The notes: generated by a model from the sequence alone, not told the origin. Positions 38,939-48,144 are shown, counted from the first letter of the stretch. The stretch is 64,000 nucleotides of DNA from Oscillospiraceae bacterium (GCA_910575505.1 CAJTFK010000001.1:62001-126000), one strand, 5' to 3'. Translations and numbers: made by a program.

Positions 38939-38967
38939 TCCGTCACATGGATTGTTGTTTTGGCGTG

Positions 38968-41900
38968 TCATCGCACGTCAAACGCCGTTGCCGGTTCAGC
39001 CTGCCAAGGTTCACCGGGGGTCTCCCAAGGCGGAATATCGTCCGAAGGGTTCGGCTGAATATAGGGGTCATCAGACACGAACCACTCAAAGTCACCATAC
39101 TGAGAAATATCGTGAACCGCTTCGTCGACCATGGCATCATAGTAGCTCCGGTCGATTCCGTCCTCTTTCTCCAGTTGTTTGACCATCTCGGACTCCAGCC
39201 AACGGTAACCTTTCGCCCCGGTGGCCGCAGCATAGCTCTTTGCACCAGTCTTCTTATCAATGACTTCCCGCAGCAGCAGGCCGCCATTGCAGCCAGGCTT
39301 GATCGGACAGAACTGTCCAACCTTTCCAATAAAGGTATAGCTGTGGCCATCAGCGATCTTGGCTGCCAGCTCCTCATCCGAAATATCAGGCATGATTTGA
39401 TTCGGCGGTGTACGTCCGTCTCTGTTGTAGTCCCAGTTGGCAATCTTGACACGGATGGCAGCTTCCTTCTCATACTCGGAAACGTCAGGCAAATCCTCGT
39501 TCATATCCAGATAGAGAGCGCTGGTCACGCTCTTAGTCTCGCACATATCCTCGAAGGTGATCTCCTCACGGCTGAACAGCTTCTTGAACACATACGGAAT
39601 CTGGAACTGAGTCCCTGTGGCCGTCCACTCGCCGGCGTGCTTACCATCCTTATACTTGGCGATATAGACGGCGTTGTTCACCAGGCACATCCGGTCATAA
39701 GTAGCCTCATGCTCAAAGGTGTAGCCGTACTTCTCGCCGTAGTCCATGACGAACTTGATGATTTCCGGAGTAGCATCGGGGATCTTGATGGAGTCGGTCT
39801 TGATGTGGGCAACAGTAAAGCCCCGTTTCTGGACCTCATGCTTGAGGTTGACCATGAACAGGGCTCCGCGCTTGGCAACGATATTGTCTTTGTTCCGGTT
39901 GTCCCGGAAGGGATTCTCGAAACTGGCTGAGGTCAGTCCATACACCGAGTTGATGGCGATTTTCAGAGCCTGAGCCAAGTCAGCAGCTGCTCCTTCATCC
40001 GTCAGGTACTTCGCCAACGCACCATTCAGCATCTTCTTCGCTTTCTCGAAGTCCTTATGCTTGATGGCCACGCGGGCATCACGGATTTCCTGGAACCGCT
40101 TGGTGAATTCAGGACCAAACAGGACTTCGGCAATGATGCTCGACGGGTGCATACTGGCGATGTCCAGCAGAGCAATGTTACCGTACATACCAGGCTCGGC
40201 ATAAACGTACCCACCTTCGCCAACTTCCTCACCGCGATAAATGGACTTACCATTCTCGAACTTGTAGCCCGGGAAGATAGGACGGCCCTTCTTGTCGAAA
40301 GCCGTGAACTCGTCGAACTCTTTCGGGCCCATCTCGAAAGGCAGGTCTCGGTCTGGGTCATAAATCTGGTTCGTATCGCCCATGTCACGGTAGTTGAACT
40401 GATCCTGAGGTTTCTTGTTGCCGCCAAATATAATTTTGGTAGTCAAGGTGTTGGTGGTGTCATTAACTGTCATGCCGGCCACGTCTGCCAGGATCTCACG
40501 AGCCACAAAGTCGGCCTTACGAGCATTGAACACCGCCTCAGTTGCAATGACATCGTTGTCGCAATATTCTGCAACCTTCTGCCACAGATGCTCGGGAACC
40601 GGTTGATCCCAGGGAAGGCCCAGCTCCTGATGGTGAATGCCGAGCTCAATTTCCCACTTCTTCAGGCTCTGTTTCTTGGAGCAGAAGTCATAAACGTCCG
40701 TATAAGATACGTTATAGGCCTCACCGAAGAAGCAGTTGTTGCTCTTGGCTTTCTTCTCGCTGCTGATGATCTTCTGGGACAGATTGTAGAGCTGCTCCTC
40801 CGTGTAACCCATCAGGCGAGCATAGAGGATATGGTTATCATACCGGCGGCAGTTGAACCCGACAAGGCGGAACTTCATCAACTCCTCAATTTCTTGGGGC
40901 TTCGGGTTAATCATTCTCACGACGGGTTGCGTGGGGCCCTCAATTTTCCAGTTCACCAAGAATAGGTTCGGGAACACCTCCACATCATAGAAGACAAGCT
41001 TTGCCTCGTCGTTCTTCACCGCAGGGCCATCTTCGGCGGACTTAAACGGCATCTTGTTCACCAGCTTGATGCAGTATTCCGCCTGATTGCTGCTGTTGGC
41101 CGCGAAAGCCAGGACAGCATTGCGCATATCAGTGACATCGTAGGTCATGCCGCTTTCATACGCATCCGTCAGGATTTTGTAGATAAAGTCGATACTGGGC
41201 TTAGTAGCCGGATGGATCTCTTTATTGAGATTGCGCTTAATCTGGAGTCTAAGCCCTTTCTCGCTTTGAACCACTTTGGCATTTACCACGTTGTTTTCTC
41301 CTTTCAACGGTAATCCAGAGCTTATCGTAGCGATAGGCAGGTTGTTGCATTTGGAAAGCTTCCGGCGTAGCGAGCTATTGCCGGTGAAGACCTTTATCTC
41401 GATATGGTCGTCGTAAATCCGGCTAAGCCTTGTTGCATCTCCGGAATAAATGTAGTGCAGGTGAATGCCACAGCCGCTTTTGCTCACCTCTGCATAAGTC
41501 GCCGGCCACTTGCTCGCCTCGGCCAAATTCCGTTCAAAGGACTTATTACCTTGTTCATCCGGAATATCAAAGTCGATGACGATGTGATTCTCCGGCAGCT
41601 TTACATAGTGGAGCTTCGAGGTATCAAGCTGCGAGAGTTTTGTCCGCACACGCTCCCATTTTCGCTGCGGGGTTCCCTCTTCTCCTGCGTATTGAGCAGG
41701 GCAGTCCACGCAACAAGCATCAAAGACGGAAGGAATACCTTCCGCGAACTCAATAGCTGGCTGTAGGTCAGAACTTCGTACATTTACCACCTCTTCTTTC
41801 TCTTCCGGGCCCTGTTCCTCAAACTTTTCCGTCCGAAACCCATGATAGTAGCTTCTTACACGAGTTCCATCCTCCATGTTGAACCGCTCCTCGTATTCAC

Positions 41901-43116
41901 GGAAGTAGTTTCGCAGCTCCTCCTTAAATATCATCCGGGACAGAGGATACAAAACCTTTGCATCATCGCAATAGGTCTTATACATTTCCCAAGCTGATTT
42001 CAAAGAGACGCCATCTTCCCGTTTGAACACATGGTAGGAGTCCACGACAAAGTTATAGAAATCGTTAGAGGCCCCAAGCATTGAAATCGGAATGTAGTCG
42101 TCATAGTAGTCAGGGTCTTCCAAATATACGTCCCGACAGTGACAGGCGATACCTCCGAGTTCAAACGGAATCTGCTTTGTAAGGGTGCGATACTCGGATG
42201 GCGGCACCTTATCACCTGTTGGCGACACATCGATCAATCGACGGATGATACCAGACTTGGCGTCCGTAATCTTCACAGGCTTGTTGGTTCCCATGATGAG
42301 GAAAGCCTTGAATCGGTTGGAGTAGGCAGAGCGGAACTTCTCATTGACAGTCATCATCTCGTGAGACACCAAACTGTTGATGCGAGTGTTATCCTCAATA
42401 CGAGAAAGATCACCGTCATGCTGAATTGCCACCAAAGGGTTTGACCGGAACGCCTCTAATGCAAAGGCGTTGCTGGAGGAGCCGAGGTCTTTGGCGTTGA
42501 AGCTGGTGTAGTATCCATCAAAGAGCTGCTGAATGACATTGATGATAGTGCTCTTACCGGTTCCAACTGCACCATAGAACACCATAAACTTCTGAAGTTT
42601 CTTGGAATCGCCAGTCACAATGGCTCCGATACACCACTCAATTTTGTGGCGCTCCTCGGGAGAATATAAAGTACCGACAAGACGATCCCATGCCGGTGTT
42701 TCTCCAGGTTCCAACGGATAATCCAGAGATTTGCTGGCATAGTCCTTCTTGCCGGTCTTGGTGTTGGCAAATATCAGCTTTTCATCGAGCATGTGGAACG
42801 AATCCCGCATATCTTTTTGGCAATACTTGTGCCACTGGCCGATCATGCCGGTCTCCGCATCCCACATATGCAGGACACGAATGTTGTCGTCAAAGCGCTT
42901 GCGGTTTTCTTCAGCGTAACGGTCCAGTTCACGGTCGATCAAGTCGACCGCATCCTGCTCATCAGTCGACCATAATCCCCGTTCCTCAATCCAAATGGCA
43001 TAGAAATCGCCGCCTCTTATCATGAGGTCGTTACTTCTCTTGATGATAAACTTGGGATAGATCTCGATGATACCGCGTTTACCGCTGCGCGTTGCAATCA
43101 TCAAGAAATCTAACAT
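38968..43116 (-). CDS. SF3 helicase - primase/polymerase (AEP) - family B DNA polymerase fusion
   Basis: A 1382-aa protein combining three replication enzymes. Residues ~150-330: D5/SF3-type helicase (Walker A GAVGTGKST 182-190, sensor MGTNKP 275-280, arginine finger RRLIDV). Residues ~500-600: archaeo-eukaryotic primase-like core (VIDFDIPD with D515/D517, SGCGIHLH 547-554, EIKVFTG 573-579). Residues ~708-1350: family B polymerase with exonuclease motifs (FYDVEVF 709-715, FNCRRYDN 754-761, YCDND 851-855) and polymerase motifs A (LLDIASMHPSSI, D985), B (KIAINSVYG 1052-1060) and C (KTDSIKI, D1108). In motif C the first Asp of DTD is Lys. No internal stop or frameshift is visible. ATG 43116 is the first good start. 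Confidence 0.9.
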   Translation of the reverse strand: MLDFLMIATRSGKRGIIEIYPKFIIKRSNDLMIRGGDFYAIWIEERGLWSTDEQDAVDLIDRELDRYAEENRKRFDDNIRVLHMWDAETGMIGQWHKYCQKDMRDSFHMLDEKLIFANTKTGKKDYASKSLDYPLEPGETPAWDRLVGTLYSPEERHKIEWCIGAIVTGDSKKLQKFMVFYGAVGTGKSTIINVIQQLFDGYYTSFNAKDLGSSSNAFALEAFRSNPLVAIQHDGDLSRIEDNTRINSLVSHEMMTVNEKFRSAYSNRFKAFLIMGTNKPVKITDAKSGIIRRLIDVSPTGDKVPPSEYRTLTKQIPFELGGIACHCRDVYLEDPDYYDDYIPISMLGASNDFYNFVVDSYHVFKREDGVSLKSAWEMYKTYCDDAKVLYPLSRMIFKEELRNYFREYEERFNMEDGTRVRSYYHGFRTEKFEEQGPEEKEEVVNVRSSDLQPAIEFAEGIPSVFDACCVDCPAQYAGEEGTPQRKWERVRTKLSQLDTSKLHYVKLPENHIVIDFDIPDEQGNKSFERNLAEASKWPATYAEVSKSGCGIHLHYIYSGDATRLSRIYDDHIEIKVFTGNSSLRRKLSKCNNLPIATISSGLPLKGENNVVNAKVVQSEKGLRLQIKRNLNKEIHPATKPSIDFIYKILTDAYESGMTYDVTDMRNAVLAFAANSSNQAEYCIKLVNKMPFKSAEDGPAVKNDEAKLVFYDVEVFPNLFLVNWKIEGPTQPVVRMINPKPQEIEELMKFRLVGFNCRRYDNHILYARLMGYTEEQLYNLSQKIISSEKKAKSNNCFFGEAYNVSYTDVYDFCSKKQSLKKWEIELGIHHQELGLPWDQPVPEHLWQKVAEYCDNDVIATEAVFNARKADFVAREILADVAGMTVNDTTNTLTTKIIFGGNKKPQDQFNYRDMGDTNQIYDPDRDLPFEMGPKEFDEFTAFDKKGRPIFPGYKFENGKSIYRGEEVGEGGYVYAEPGMYGNIALLDIASMHPSSIIAEVLFGPEFTKRFQEIRDARVAIKHKDFEKAKKMLNGALAKYLTDEGAAADLAQALKIAINSVYGLTSASFENPFRDNRNKDNIVAKRGALFMVNLKHEVQKRGFTVAHIKTDSIKIPDATPEIIKFVMDYGEKYGYTFEHEATYDRMCLVNNAVYIAKYKDGKHAGEWTATGTQFQIPYVFKKLFSREEITFEDMCETKSVTSALYLDMNEDLPDVSEYEKEAAIRVKIANWDYNRDGRTPPNQIMPDISDEELAAKIADGHSYTFIGKVGQFCPIKPGCNGGLLLREVIDKKTGAKSYAAATGAKGYRWLESEMVKQLEKEDGIDRSYYDAMVDEAVHDISQYGDFEWFVSDDPYIQPNPSDDIPPWETPGEPWQAEPATAFDVR

Positions 43117-43124
43117 TGGATCGC

Positions 43125-43373
43125 TTACTCCCCTTCGCTCTGCTCCAACTTATTCATCTTCACGGAAAGCTGATAGATCTGCTCCTCCTGTTTCCGGCAC
43201 TGAATGCCCGTGTAGATGGCGTAGCCAATCGCCATGAGGCACAGAACTTTGAGGTTCCGGTTTCCTTTGGCGAGCTTCCTGGTTCGCCGGTCGAAGAGCT
43301 CACAGTTGTGATTGACGAGGTCAATCAGATCGCCAATAGAGGCGATGGGTACAGACTTTCTCTTTTTCGCCAT
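43125..43373 (-). CDS. small membrane/coiled-coil protein
   Basis: An 82-aa protein. A basic N-terminus precedes a helical domain, a hydrophobic segment (LKVLCLMAIGYAIYTGI) and a C-terminal coiled coil (QEEQIYQLSVKMNKLEQSE). It may anchor the replication complex, since it lies directly before the polymerase fusion, but that is inference only. Confidence 0.5.
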   Translation of the reverse strand: MAKKRKSVPIASIGDLIDLVNHNCELFDRRTRKLAKGNRNLKVLCLMAIGYAIYTGIQCRKQEEQIYQLSVKMNKLEQSEGE

Positions 43374-43374
43374 G

Positions 43375-43935
43375 TTAAATGCTGACGCTCCCTTCTTTAA
43401 TAACCTCGCTGAGGTAGTAGTTCATCTGATACCAGATTTCCGTTGTCCGCATATCGCGGCCGTTGTTGACGGTGAAGAGACCGCCCTCACCGTTACGTTC
43501 GTACTCGCGTTCCAAGAGCCGTTCCAGAGTCCTGTCAACACGATACCTGTCAAACTTGGCGTCATACATGGAACCGAGCCCAAGACTGACCAGCATACCC
43601 CAGAACCACTGTCCGGTGCGATTGCCAATATCGGGGTCGTCCATAATGTGCTCTTCAATACGAAGGGCAAGGGCAGTCATCATCTCCAAAACACTGCACG
43701 GACGGTCATCCAAAAACGACGCAATCATAGCGTCGGGATAAGAATGCTCGCGGCCGAACCGATACCTAAGGTCGATGCCGTCTTCGGCCCGGTTGCCGTC
43801 CTCCGGAATCGTATATGTAAATTCCGTATCGTGCAGCCTGGCGAACAGCTTACGATAGGACTTAGAATATCGGTTGTCGACCACGAGCTGATACATCCAA
43901 TCAAAATATTGATCGATAAGCTCGTTCCTGGTCAA
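43375..43935 (-). CDS. conserved phage protein, unknown (186 aa)
   Basis: A 186-aa helical protein (MTRNELIDQYFDWMYQLVVD, LFARLHDTEFTYTIPEDGNR, GLFTVNNGRDMRTTEIWYQM). The DIGNRTGQWFWGMLVSLGL and EYERNGEGGLF blocks are familiar from a widespread family in Clostridia phages and elements; no function is known to me. Confidence 0.6.
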   Translation of the reverse strand: MTRNELIDQYFDWMYQLVVDNRYSKSYRKLFARLHDTEFTYTIPEDGNRAEDGIDLRYRFGREHSYPDAMIASFLDDRPCSVLEMMTALALRIEEHIMDDPDIGNRTGQWFWGMLVSLGLGSMYDAKFDRYRVDRTLERLLEREYERNGEGGLFTVNNGRDMRTTEIWYQMNYYLSEVIKEGSVSI

Positions 43936-43953
43936 AAGCTGAGCCTCCTTCTT

Positions 43954-44610
43954 TTAGATGTTGGTCGGAAGAGTTTTCCGGAACTCCGCATATGTGCGTT
44001 CGTCTTTCAGAATTTCATAGTCGCATCGTTTTGCGTCGTTTCGAGCGAAGACTGCGTCTTCCTCGTACTCGCCGAAATGTTCCAGTGCATCGCCAATAAT
44101 CTCTTCCACATCATCGACAATAACACCGTTCTCATCTGCCAATACGCCATCGGCGAAGTAAGTCAGGCTGATCGGAGTGTAGCCTTCAAGTTCGTCAAAC
44201 TCCTCAGGTGAAATAACATAGGGGACATCACCCGAGGTGACGGGGGGAGCGGGTTTCTCCGGCTCCATAGCCTTGGGTGGTACGACTGTTTTGGAATACT
44301 CCATCGGAGCCCCATTTTGAACCCTCTTGGCGTATTCGGAGATGCTCTCTTTTTCAGTGACTTTAGTAGTCACAACAGGAGTCTTGGGCTCGTTCACATC
44401 TGTGGGTTCCTTTTCGCCCTCTCCCTGATACCGCCGCAGGGCCGCATCGGCTTTCTCTTTTTTCTCTCCCCTATGGGAGTAAGCCTCTTTCACGGAGTTG
44501 ATCTCCTCTTCGGCGAGCTGAGCATACCGCTCTTTGGTTATGTACCAAACGGCCGCACCGCCAACAGTAGCTCCTGTGAAGAAGGCAATTACGGTATTGA
44601 GTTTACCCAT
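43954..44610 (-). CDS. membrane-anchored disordered protein
   Basis: A 218-aa protein. An N-terminal membrane helix (VIAFFTGATVGGAAVWYITK) and coiled coil are followed by a long Pro/Glu/Lys-rich disordered part and a C-terminal conserved block (PYVISPEEFDELEGYTPISL, YFADGVLADENG) seen in many phage proteins. ATG 44610 starts the frame. Probably a membrane-associated phage protein of unknown role. Confidence 0.6.
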   Translation of the reverse strand: MGKLNTVIAFFTGATVGGAAVWYITKERYAQLAEEEINSVKEAYSHRGEKKEKADAALRRYQGEGEKEPTDVNEPKTPVVTTKVTEKESISEYAKRVQNGAPMEYSKTVVPPKAMEPEKPAPPVTSGDVPYVISPEEFDELEGYTPISLTYFADGVLADENGVIVDDVEEIIGDALEHFGEYEEDAVFARNDAKRCDYEILKDERTYAEFRKTLPTNI

Positions 44611-44613
44611 AAT

Positions 44614-44763
44614 TTAGTCCTCCTCTTTAGCGCTCATCACCGTGATGGCAAGGCCCCCGAAAAGCATAGCCATGCTAATCAGGAGCCCGCCGGTGATATG
44701 ACGCTTCCGCTTTGTATCAACTACATAGTCCATCATGGACACAAGGTTCGCAAATCCCTCCAT
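44614..44763 (-). CDS. 49-aa membrane peptide
   Basis: Read by eye from ATG 44763 (GGGAGG upstream): MEGFANLVSMMDYVVDTKRK, then a hydrophobic stretch GGLLISMAMLFGGLAITVM and an acidic end. One of several tiny single-span membrane proteins in this region. Function unknown. Confidence 0.5.
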   Translation of the reverse strand: MEGFANLVSMMDYVVDTKRKRHITGGLLISMAMLFGGLAITVMSAKEED

Positions 44764-44768
44764 GTCCA

Positions 44769-44867
44769 TTACCTCCCAGCCGACAGAACGGCGATGCCGC
44801 TAACGAGGAACAAGCCGGAGACGACGGACAGGGTATACGAAAGCAAGCTGTTAAAGCACTTTTTCAT
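44769..44867 (-). CDS. 32-aa membrane peptide
   Basis: A 32-residue peptide MKKCFNSLLSYTLSVVSGLF..., almost entirely hydrophobic, from ATG 44867 with AAAGGATGG upstream. It directly follows the transglycosylase; it could be a small holin/spanin-like partner of that enzyme, but this is speculative. Confidence 0.45.
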   Translation of the reverse strand: MKKCFNSLLSYTLSVVSGLFLVSGIAVLSAGR

Positions 44868-44883
44868 GGTGATACCATCCTTT

Positions 44884-45533
44884 CTAAATATAATTTTCGA
44901 CGATCTCTTGCCAATGAGCATAGTTTCCCATGACCTCTTTGGCATAATCAGTGATGTAGCCAGGATTATGCCCACGGTTGTAGACGGTTAGAGCCAGACT
45001 CCAGTCGTTGTACTTTGCATAGAGCTCGGCCAGAAAGTCGCATCCTACTCTGAAGTTACCGCTCGGCTCCACCAGATCTGTAACACCGAGACGTTCCATT
45101 CTGTCCCAATGCCACTTTTTCTGAATCTGCATATAGCCGGTAGAAGCACCGTCATCCCCGATGAGATTTCGGAATTCGGTCTCTTTCTCAATGAGACCCA
45201 GCGCCAGGGCATAAGGAATGTTGAACTCTTCGCAGGCCGCTCGAAGCCAACCCTGTTCCTCAAAGGTAAGCGGGATGCTGTCGCAATAGTGACTTTGCTC
45301 AACTACCGGCTTTGCCTTCGGTTCGTTCTCGGCAGGGGGTTGTGCCAATTCAACGATGGTCTTGATTTCCTCGCCCGGGGGGGCGTGCATTTCACAAAAG
45401 ACGAAAGAAGAGCCGCGTTCTTCAGCTGAACAACGGCTCTGTCATTTTTGGATACGATTACTGGCCCAGCCGCATAGGAATCCCCAACAATCACCATTGC
45501 GGCGATCAGTAGGAGAAGTACAAATTTCTTCAT
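44884..45533 (-). pseudogene. secreted lytic transglycosylase split by a -1 frameshift at a C7 run
   Basis: The 5' frame (from ATG 45533) encodes a signal peptide (MKKFVLLLLIAAMVIVGDSYA) and about 50 further residues up to a run of seven C (45377-45383 on the plus strand). The -1 frame then encodes the catalytic domain: ACEEFNIPYALALGLIEKET (Glu), GASTGYMQIQKKWHW, ALTVYNRGHNPGY, a lysozyme-like transglycosylase. The two parts fit one protein if the frame shifts at the run. Either slippage or a homopolymer error explains it; without it the enzyme lacks its export signal. Confidence 0.75.
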
Positions 45534-45544
45534 TGGCCCACACC

Positions 45545-46507
45545 TCAAATATACTGATGGTCGGCGATATCGTCCGTAATGTCGCCAACAACGTTGAAAT
45601 CAAGAATATAGGACTTCAGGTAGTCCTCGAAACTGTCGCCCTCGTGAATCTCATACATACCGAAATCCACATAGGGGTCGCCCAGCTCAGGATGCTTGGG
45701 GTCAAACAGCCATCCCACAACTGCGCCGGCCTTGGTGCGGGGGAAGCCCAACATGTCATACACCTCATTGAGGAACAGGTGACCACGGGCCTTGAGCATA
45801 TCGGTAGCCTGCGCTTGCCGGGCCTTCAGGTAGTAGAGGTTCATTTCAGGGTTCTTCGTCCACTGCGGATGGGCCTCATCAAAGCGCCTGGCGTAGGGGC
45901 TGTACTGAGAGGGGTCCCATCCTTCAACGGCAGGTACGTCGACCACCTCTTTGACTTTCTCCTTCTTACCGTTCTCGTCGACAACGGTCTTCTTGATCTC
46001 CTTGGCTTTGATGTTGTAGCGGATCTCTTTTTCGACCTGCTCGCCGAAACGCTCCATGACCCGGCCGCGGTAGTCCTTGAAGGACTTATCCAAGGTCGTA
46101 TAGGCCGCCGCAAGGGCGATATTGCGCTTCTTCAGAACACGGTGGCTGGCAACAATACATGTGATGGAAGCAGCGCCCAAAATGACAGCGGGAGCGTAAA
46201 GCTTGGCGTACTTTACGCCGGTCTGGATGTAGGCGGTGGTAAGATCCTTCTTGGTGTCCTCGGCGGAGTAGTCCTTGCCGGCCTTGGTGATGCCGTTGGC
46301 CTCGGCCTCGTGGATCTCGTCAATGGTCTCTTTGGTCTCCTCGGCGACCTCGCTGGCCTTGATAGTGGCCTTACAGGCCATAACCGCGCTGACAACGACG
46401 CCGGCGATACCGGCAGCGACCAGGAGCTCGGGGCTCTTCTTCTGAATCTGGAAGCCGATCTTGTTGAAGGTCAGGCCCACAGACTTCATGATTTCGTTTT
46501 TCTTCAT
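45545..46507 (-). CDS. DUF6353-like membrane protein, copy 1 (320 aa)
   Basis: A 320-aa protein with the family layout: SPELLVAAGIAGVVVSAVMA (span 1), KLYAPAVILGAASITCIVAS (span 2), a helical RNIALAAAYTTLDKSFKDYR segment and a soluble C-terminal domain with FLNEVYDMLGF and GWLF. Three paralogs lie at 48216-48980, 49576-50388 and 52735-53451. I recall this as a phage-linked family of unknown function. Likely in the host membrane. Confidence 0.7.
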   Translation of the reverse strand: MKKNEIMKSVGLTFNKIGFQIQKKSPELLVAAGIAGVVVSAVMACKATIKASEVAEETKETIDEIHEAEANGITKAGKDYSAEDTKKDLTTAYIQTGVKYAKLYAPAVILGAASITCIVASHRVLKKRNIALAAAYTTLDKSFKDYRGRVMERFGEQVEKEIRYNIKAKEIKKTVVDENGKKEKVKEVVDVPAVEGWDPSQYSPYARRFDEAHPQWTKNPEMNLYYLKARQAQATDMLKARGHLFLNEVYDMLGFPRTKAGAVVGWLFDPKHPELGDPYVDFGMYEIHEGDSFEDYLKSYILDFNVVGDITDDIADHQYI

Positions 46508-46509
46508 GG

Positions 46510-47034
46510 TTAAATTTCCTCCTTAGAGAATGATTTGGCAATAGATTTGTAGATCTTACCGACATTTTGGAGATTACCATTGAATTCCTCCAAAATATCA
46601 TCGAGCTTATCGTCGAATTTCTCGGCAATCTGCTCCTTTGCTTTGGTGACGACCTCTCTTTTGAGACGAGCTTCGTCAATTTTAGCGACATTTTTCGCAA
46701 TCTCACTGGTCACGCCATCTGCGATGCTATCATAGCTGGCTTTCACAGCCGTGGATACCTGGTCGCCGATTTCCTTCTTCAGACCATTCACCACGACGTC
46801 CGTAGCCCGCCGAACAGCGGTATAGGATTCACGATCGACTGCTTTCTGGACCGCCTGCTCAATGAGCTTAGACGGAATCTCGACCTCGGTGTCATTGGCA
46901 ATTTTGTCAATGCTGGTATCCAGTTTGTCAGCTACAGCTTTCATGCGGGAATGGATACCAACCGCATACCCAATGGCAACCAAGCCGAGACCGAATACGC
47001 CGAAGCTGAGCAGCGTATCGGAGTTAAGTTTCAT
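46510..47034 (-). CDS. membrane-anchored coiled-coil protein
   Basis: A 174-aa protein with an N-terminal span (LLSFGVFGLGLVAIGYAVGI) and a long helical region (KAVADKLDTSIDKIANDTEV to VAKIDEARLKREV). Likely a rod attached to the membrane. It overlaps the upstream peptide's stop. No family recognised. Confidence 0.6.
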   Translation of the reverse strand: MKLNSDTLLSFGVFGLGLVAIGYAVGIHSRMKAVADKLDTSIDKIANDTEVEIPSKLIEQAVQKAVDRESYTAVRRATDVVVNGLKKEIGDQVSTAVKASYDSIADGVTSEIAKNVAKIDEARLKREVVTKAKEQIAEKFDDKLDDILEEFNGNLQNVGKIYKSIAKSFSKEEI

Positions 47035-47140
47035 GAAGCGCCTCCTCCATATACTCGTGGTACTCGGCTTCAGTCGGGAACAGCATCCATTCGCCGTTGA
47101 CCCAGCCCCTGTAGCCGGACAAAACAGGATACCCGTACAT
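47024..47140 (-). CDS. 38-aa phage peptide
   Basis: Read by eye from ATG 47140 with AAAGGAGGGC upstream: MYGYPVLSGYRGWVNGEWML... ending HEYMEEALHET. Aromatic-rich N-terminus and helical acidic C-terminus. The stop overlaps the start of the next gene. Too short for normal gene finders. Confidence 0.55.
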   Translation of the reverse strand: MYGYPVLSGYRGWVNGEWMLFPTEAEYHEYMEEALHET

Positions 47141-47154
47141 AGTCGAGCCCTCCT

Positions 47155-47772
47155 TTAGTTGATCTGAACCGTTCTCGGGAGCTGCAAAATATACCCGTCC
47201 CGAGTCCGGACTACCTTGGCGGACCGAAGATCAGTCCAGCCGTACTTGTTTGCCGTATAGCTGCGGCAGGTGATGCCGGCCAAATCGTAAAGGTCAGCAA
47301 CGCTTACGATTTGATACTGGTTAATAGCCGCTTCCAGCTGATCCAAAACCAAGTCGGCATCACCACGAGTCTCGAAGAGAATATCATCGTACTCGAAGCC
47401 AGCGGCAGCTCTCGGCCGTCCGTACTCACGGCGATCATCACGCCGGTCGTCGTAGTATCTCTGATACGAAGCCCGGGAGCCTTTGCCGCTCCGTCCACCC
47501 AGACGGCCCGCTTCACCGAAAAGCATAATGCTGACCGCATCAGCGATCGCATTCTTGATACCCGGCACAATGACATCGACCAGGATATAGCTCTTGACGT
47601 TTTCAACGTCCTCCGGAACGAAGATATTGGCGAACTTCTTGACCTCACTCTTTTTGCGAGTCTTGGTCTCTCCGCTCACCACCTTCTCCAGCTTTTTATC
47701 CGGAGGACTGGAACCTTCCGGTTTGCGCTCCCTTGCAGTGTGGGAGTTGTTGGGATAGGGGGTTTCTGCCAT
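47155..47772 (-). CDS. conserved phage protein, unknown (205 aa)
   Basis: A 205-aa protein. A disordered basic N-terminus is followed by PEDVENVKSYILVDVIVPGI and IADAVSIMLFGEAGR, an Arg/Tyr-rich linker and a C-terminal wing-like part (ISxxDLYDLAG, YTANKYGWTDL). The VxxVKSYI...PxIK pattern is common in Clostridia phages, often near DUF6353-like genes. Function unknown. Confidence 0.6.
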   Translation of the reverse strand: MAETPYPNNSHTARERKPEGSSPPDKKLEKVVSGETKTRKKSEVKKFANIFVPEDVENVKSYILVDVIVPGIKNAIADAVSIMLFGEAGRLGGRSGKGSRASYQRYYDDRRDDRREYGRPRAAAGFEYDDILFETRGDADLVLDQLEAAINQYQIVSVADLYDLAGITCRSYTANKYGWTDLRSAKVVRTRDGYILQLPRTVQIN

Positions 47773-47796
47773 GGTCGTTCCTCCTTGTTACTTATT

Positions 47797-47832
47797 GAAA
47801 AGGGGAAAGCACCTGTTGTAGGTACTCTCCCC
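47797..47832 (-). terminator. terminator between 47851 and 47772 genes
   Basis: GGGGAGAGTACCT pairs with AGGTGCTTTCCCC, followed by TTTTC on the minus strand. Confidence 0.6.
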
Positions 47833-47850
47833 CATGGCGATCCTCGCTGT

Positions 47851-48144
47851 TTACTTCTCCTCAGAAGCGTCCTCCTCGGAATCCTCCCGCTTGTCCGGGA
47901 TCTCCGTGTACTCGGCGTCGACCACGATCTTGGCCTGCTCCTTCTGCTTCCGCTCGGCCCACTTCGTCTGGGCGAACGCCACCAGCTTCTTAACCCCGCC
48001 GATAGCGGCATAGGCCAAGAACCCGCCGACGATACCCGCAACGAATGCGCCGCTGCCGGAGCTCTCCTCCGGAGCCTCCTCGACCTCGATCTCAGGCTGC
48101 TCGTACTCCTCGATCTCATTGGTTCTCACAGTGTTCTCTTCCAT
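47851..48144 (-). CDS. small single-span membrane protein
   Basis: A 97-aa protein: acidic N-terminal ~30 residues, a membrane helix (GAFVAGIVGGFLAYAAIGGV) and a charged C-terminal tail. ATG 48144 follows AAAGGAGTAATTCAAA, downstream of a CGCA...TTTATGG element. Typical of the membrane protein set in this region. Confidence 0.6.
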   Translation of the reverse strand: MEENTVRTNEIEEYEQPEIEVEEAPEESSGSGAFVAGIVGGFLAYAAIGGVKKLVAFAQTKWAERKQKEQAKIVVDAEYTEIPDKREDSEEDASEEK

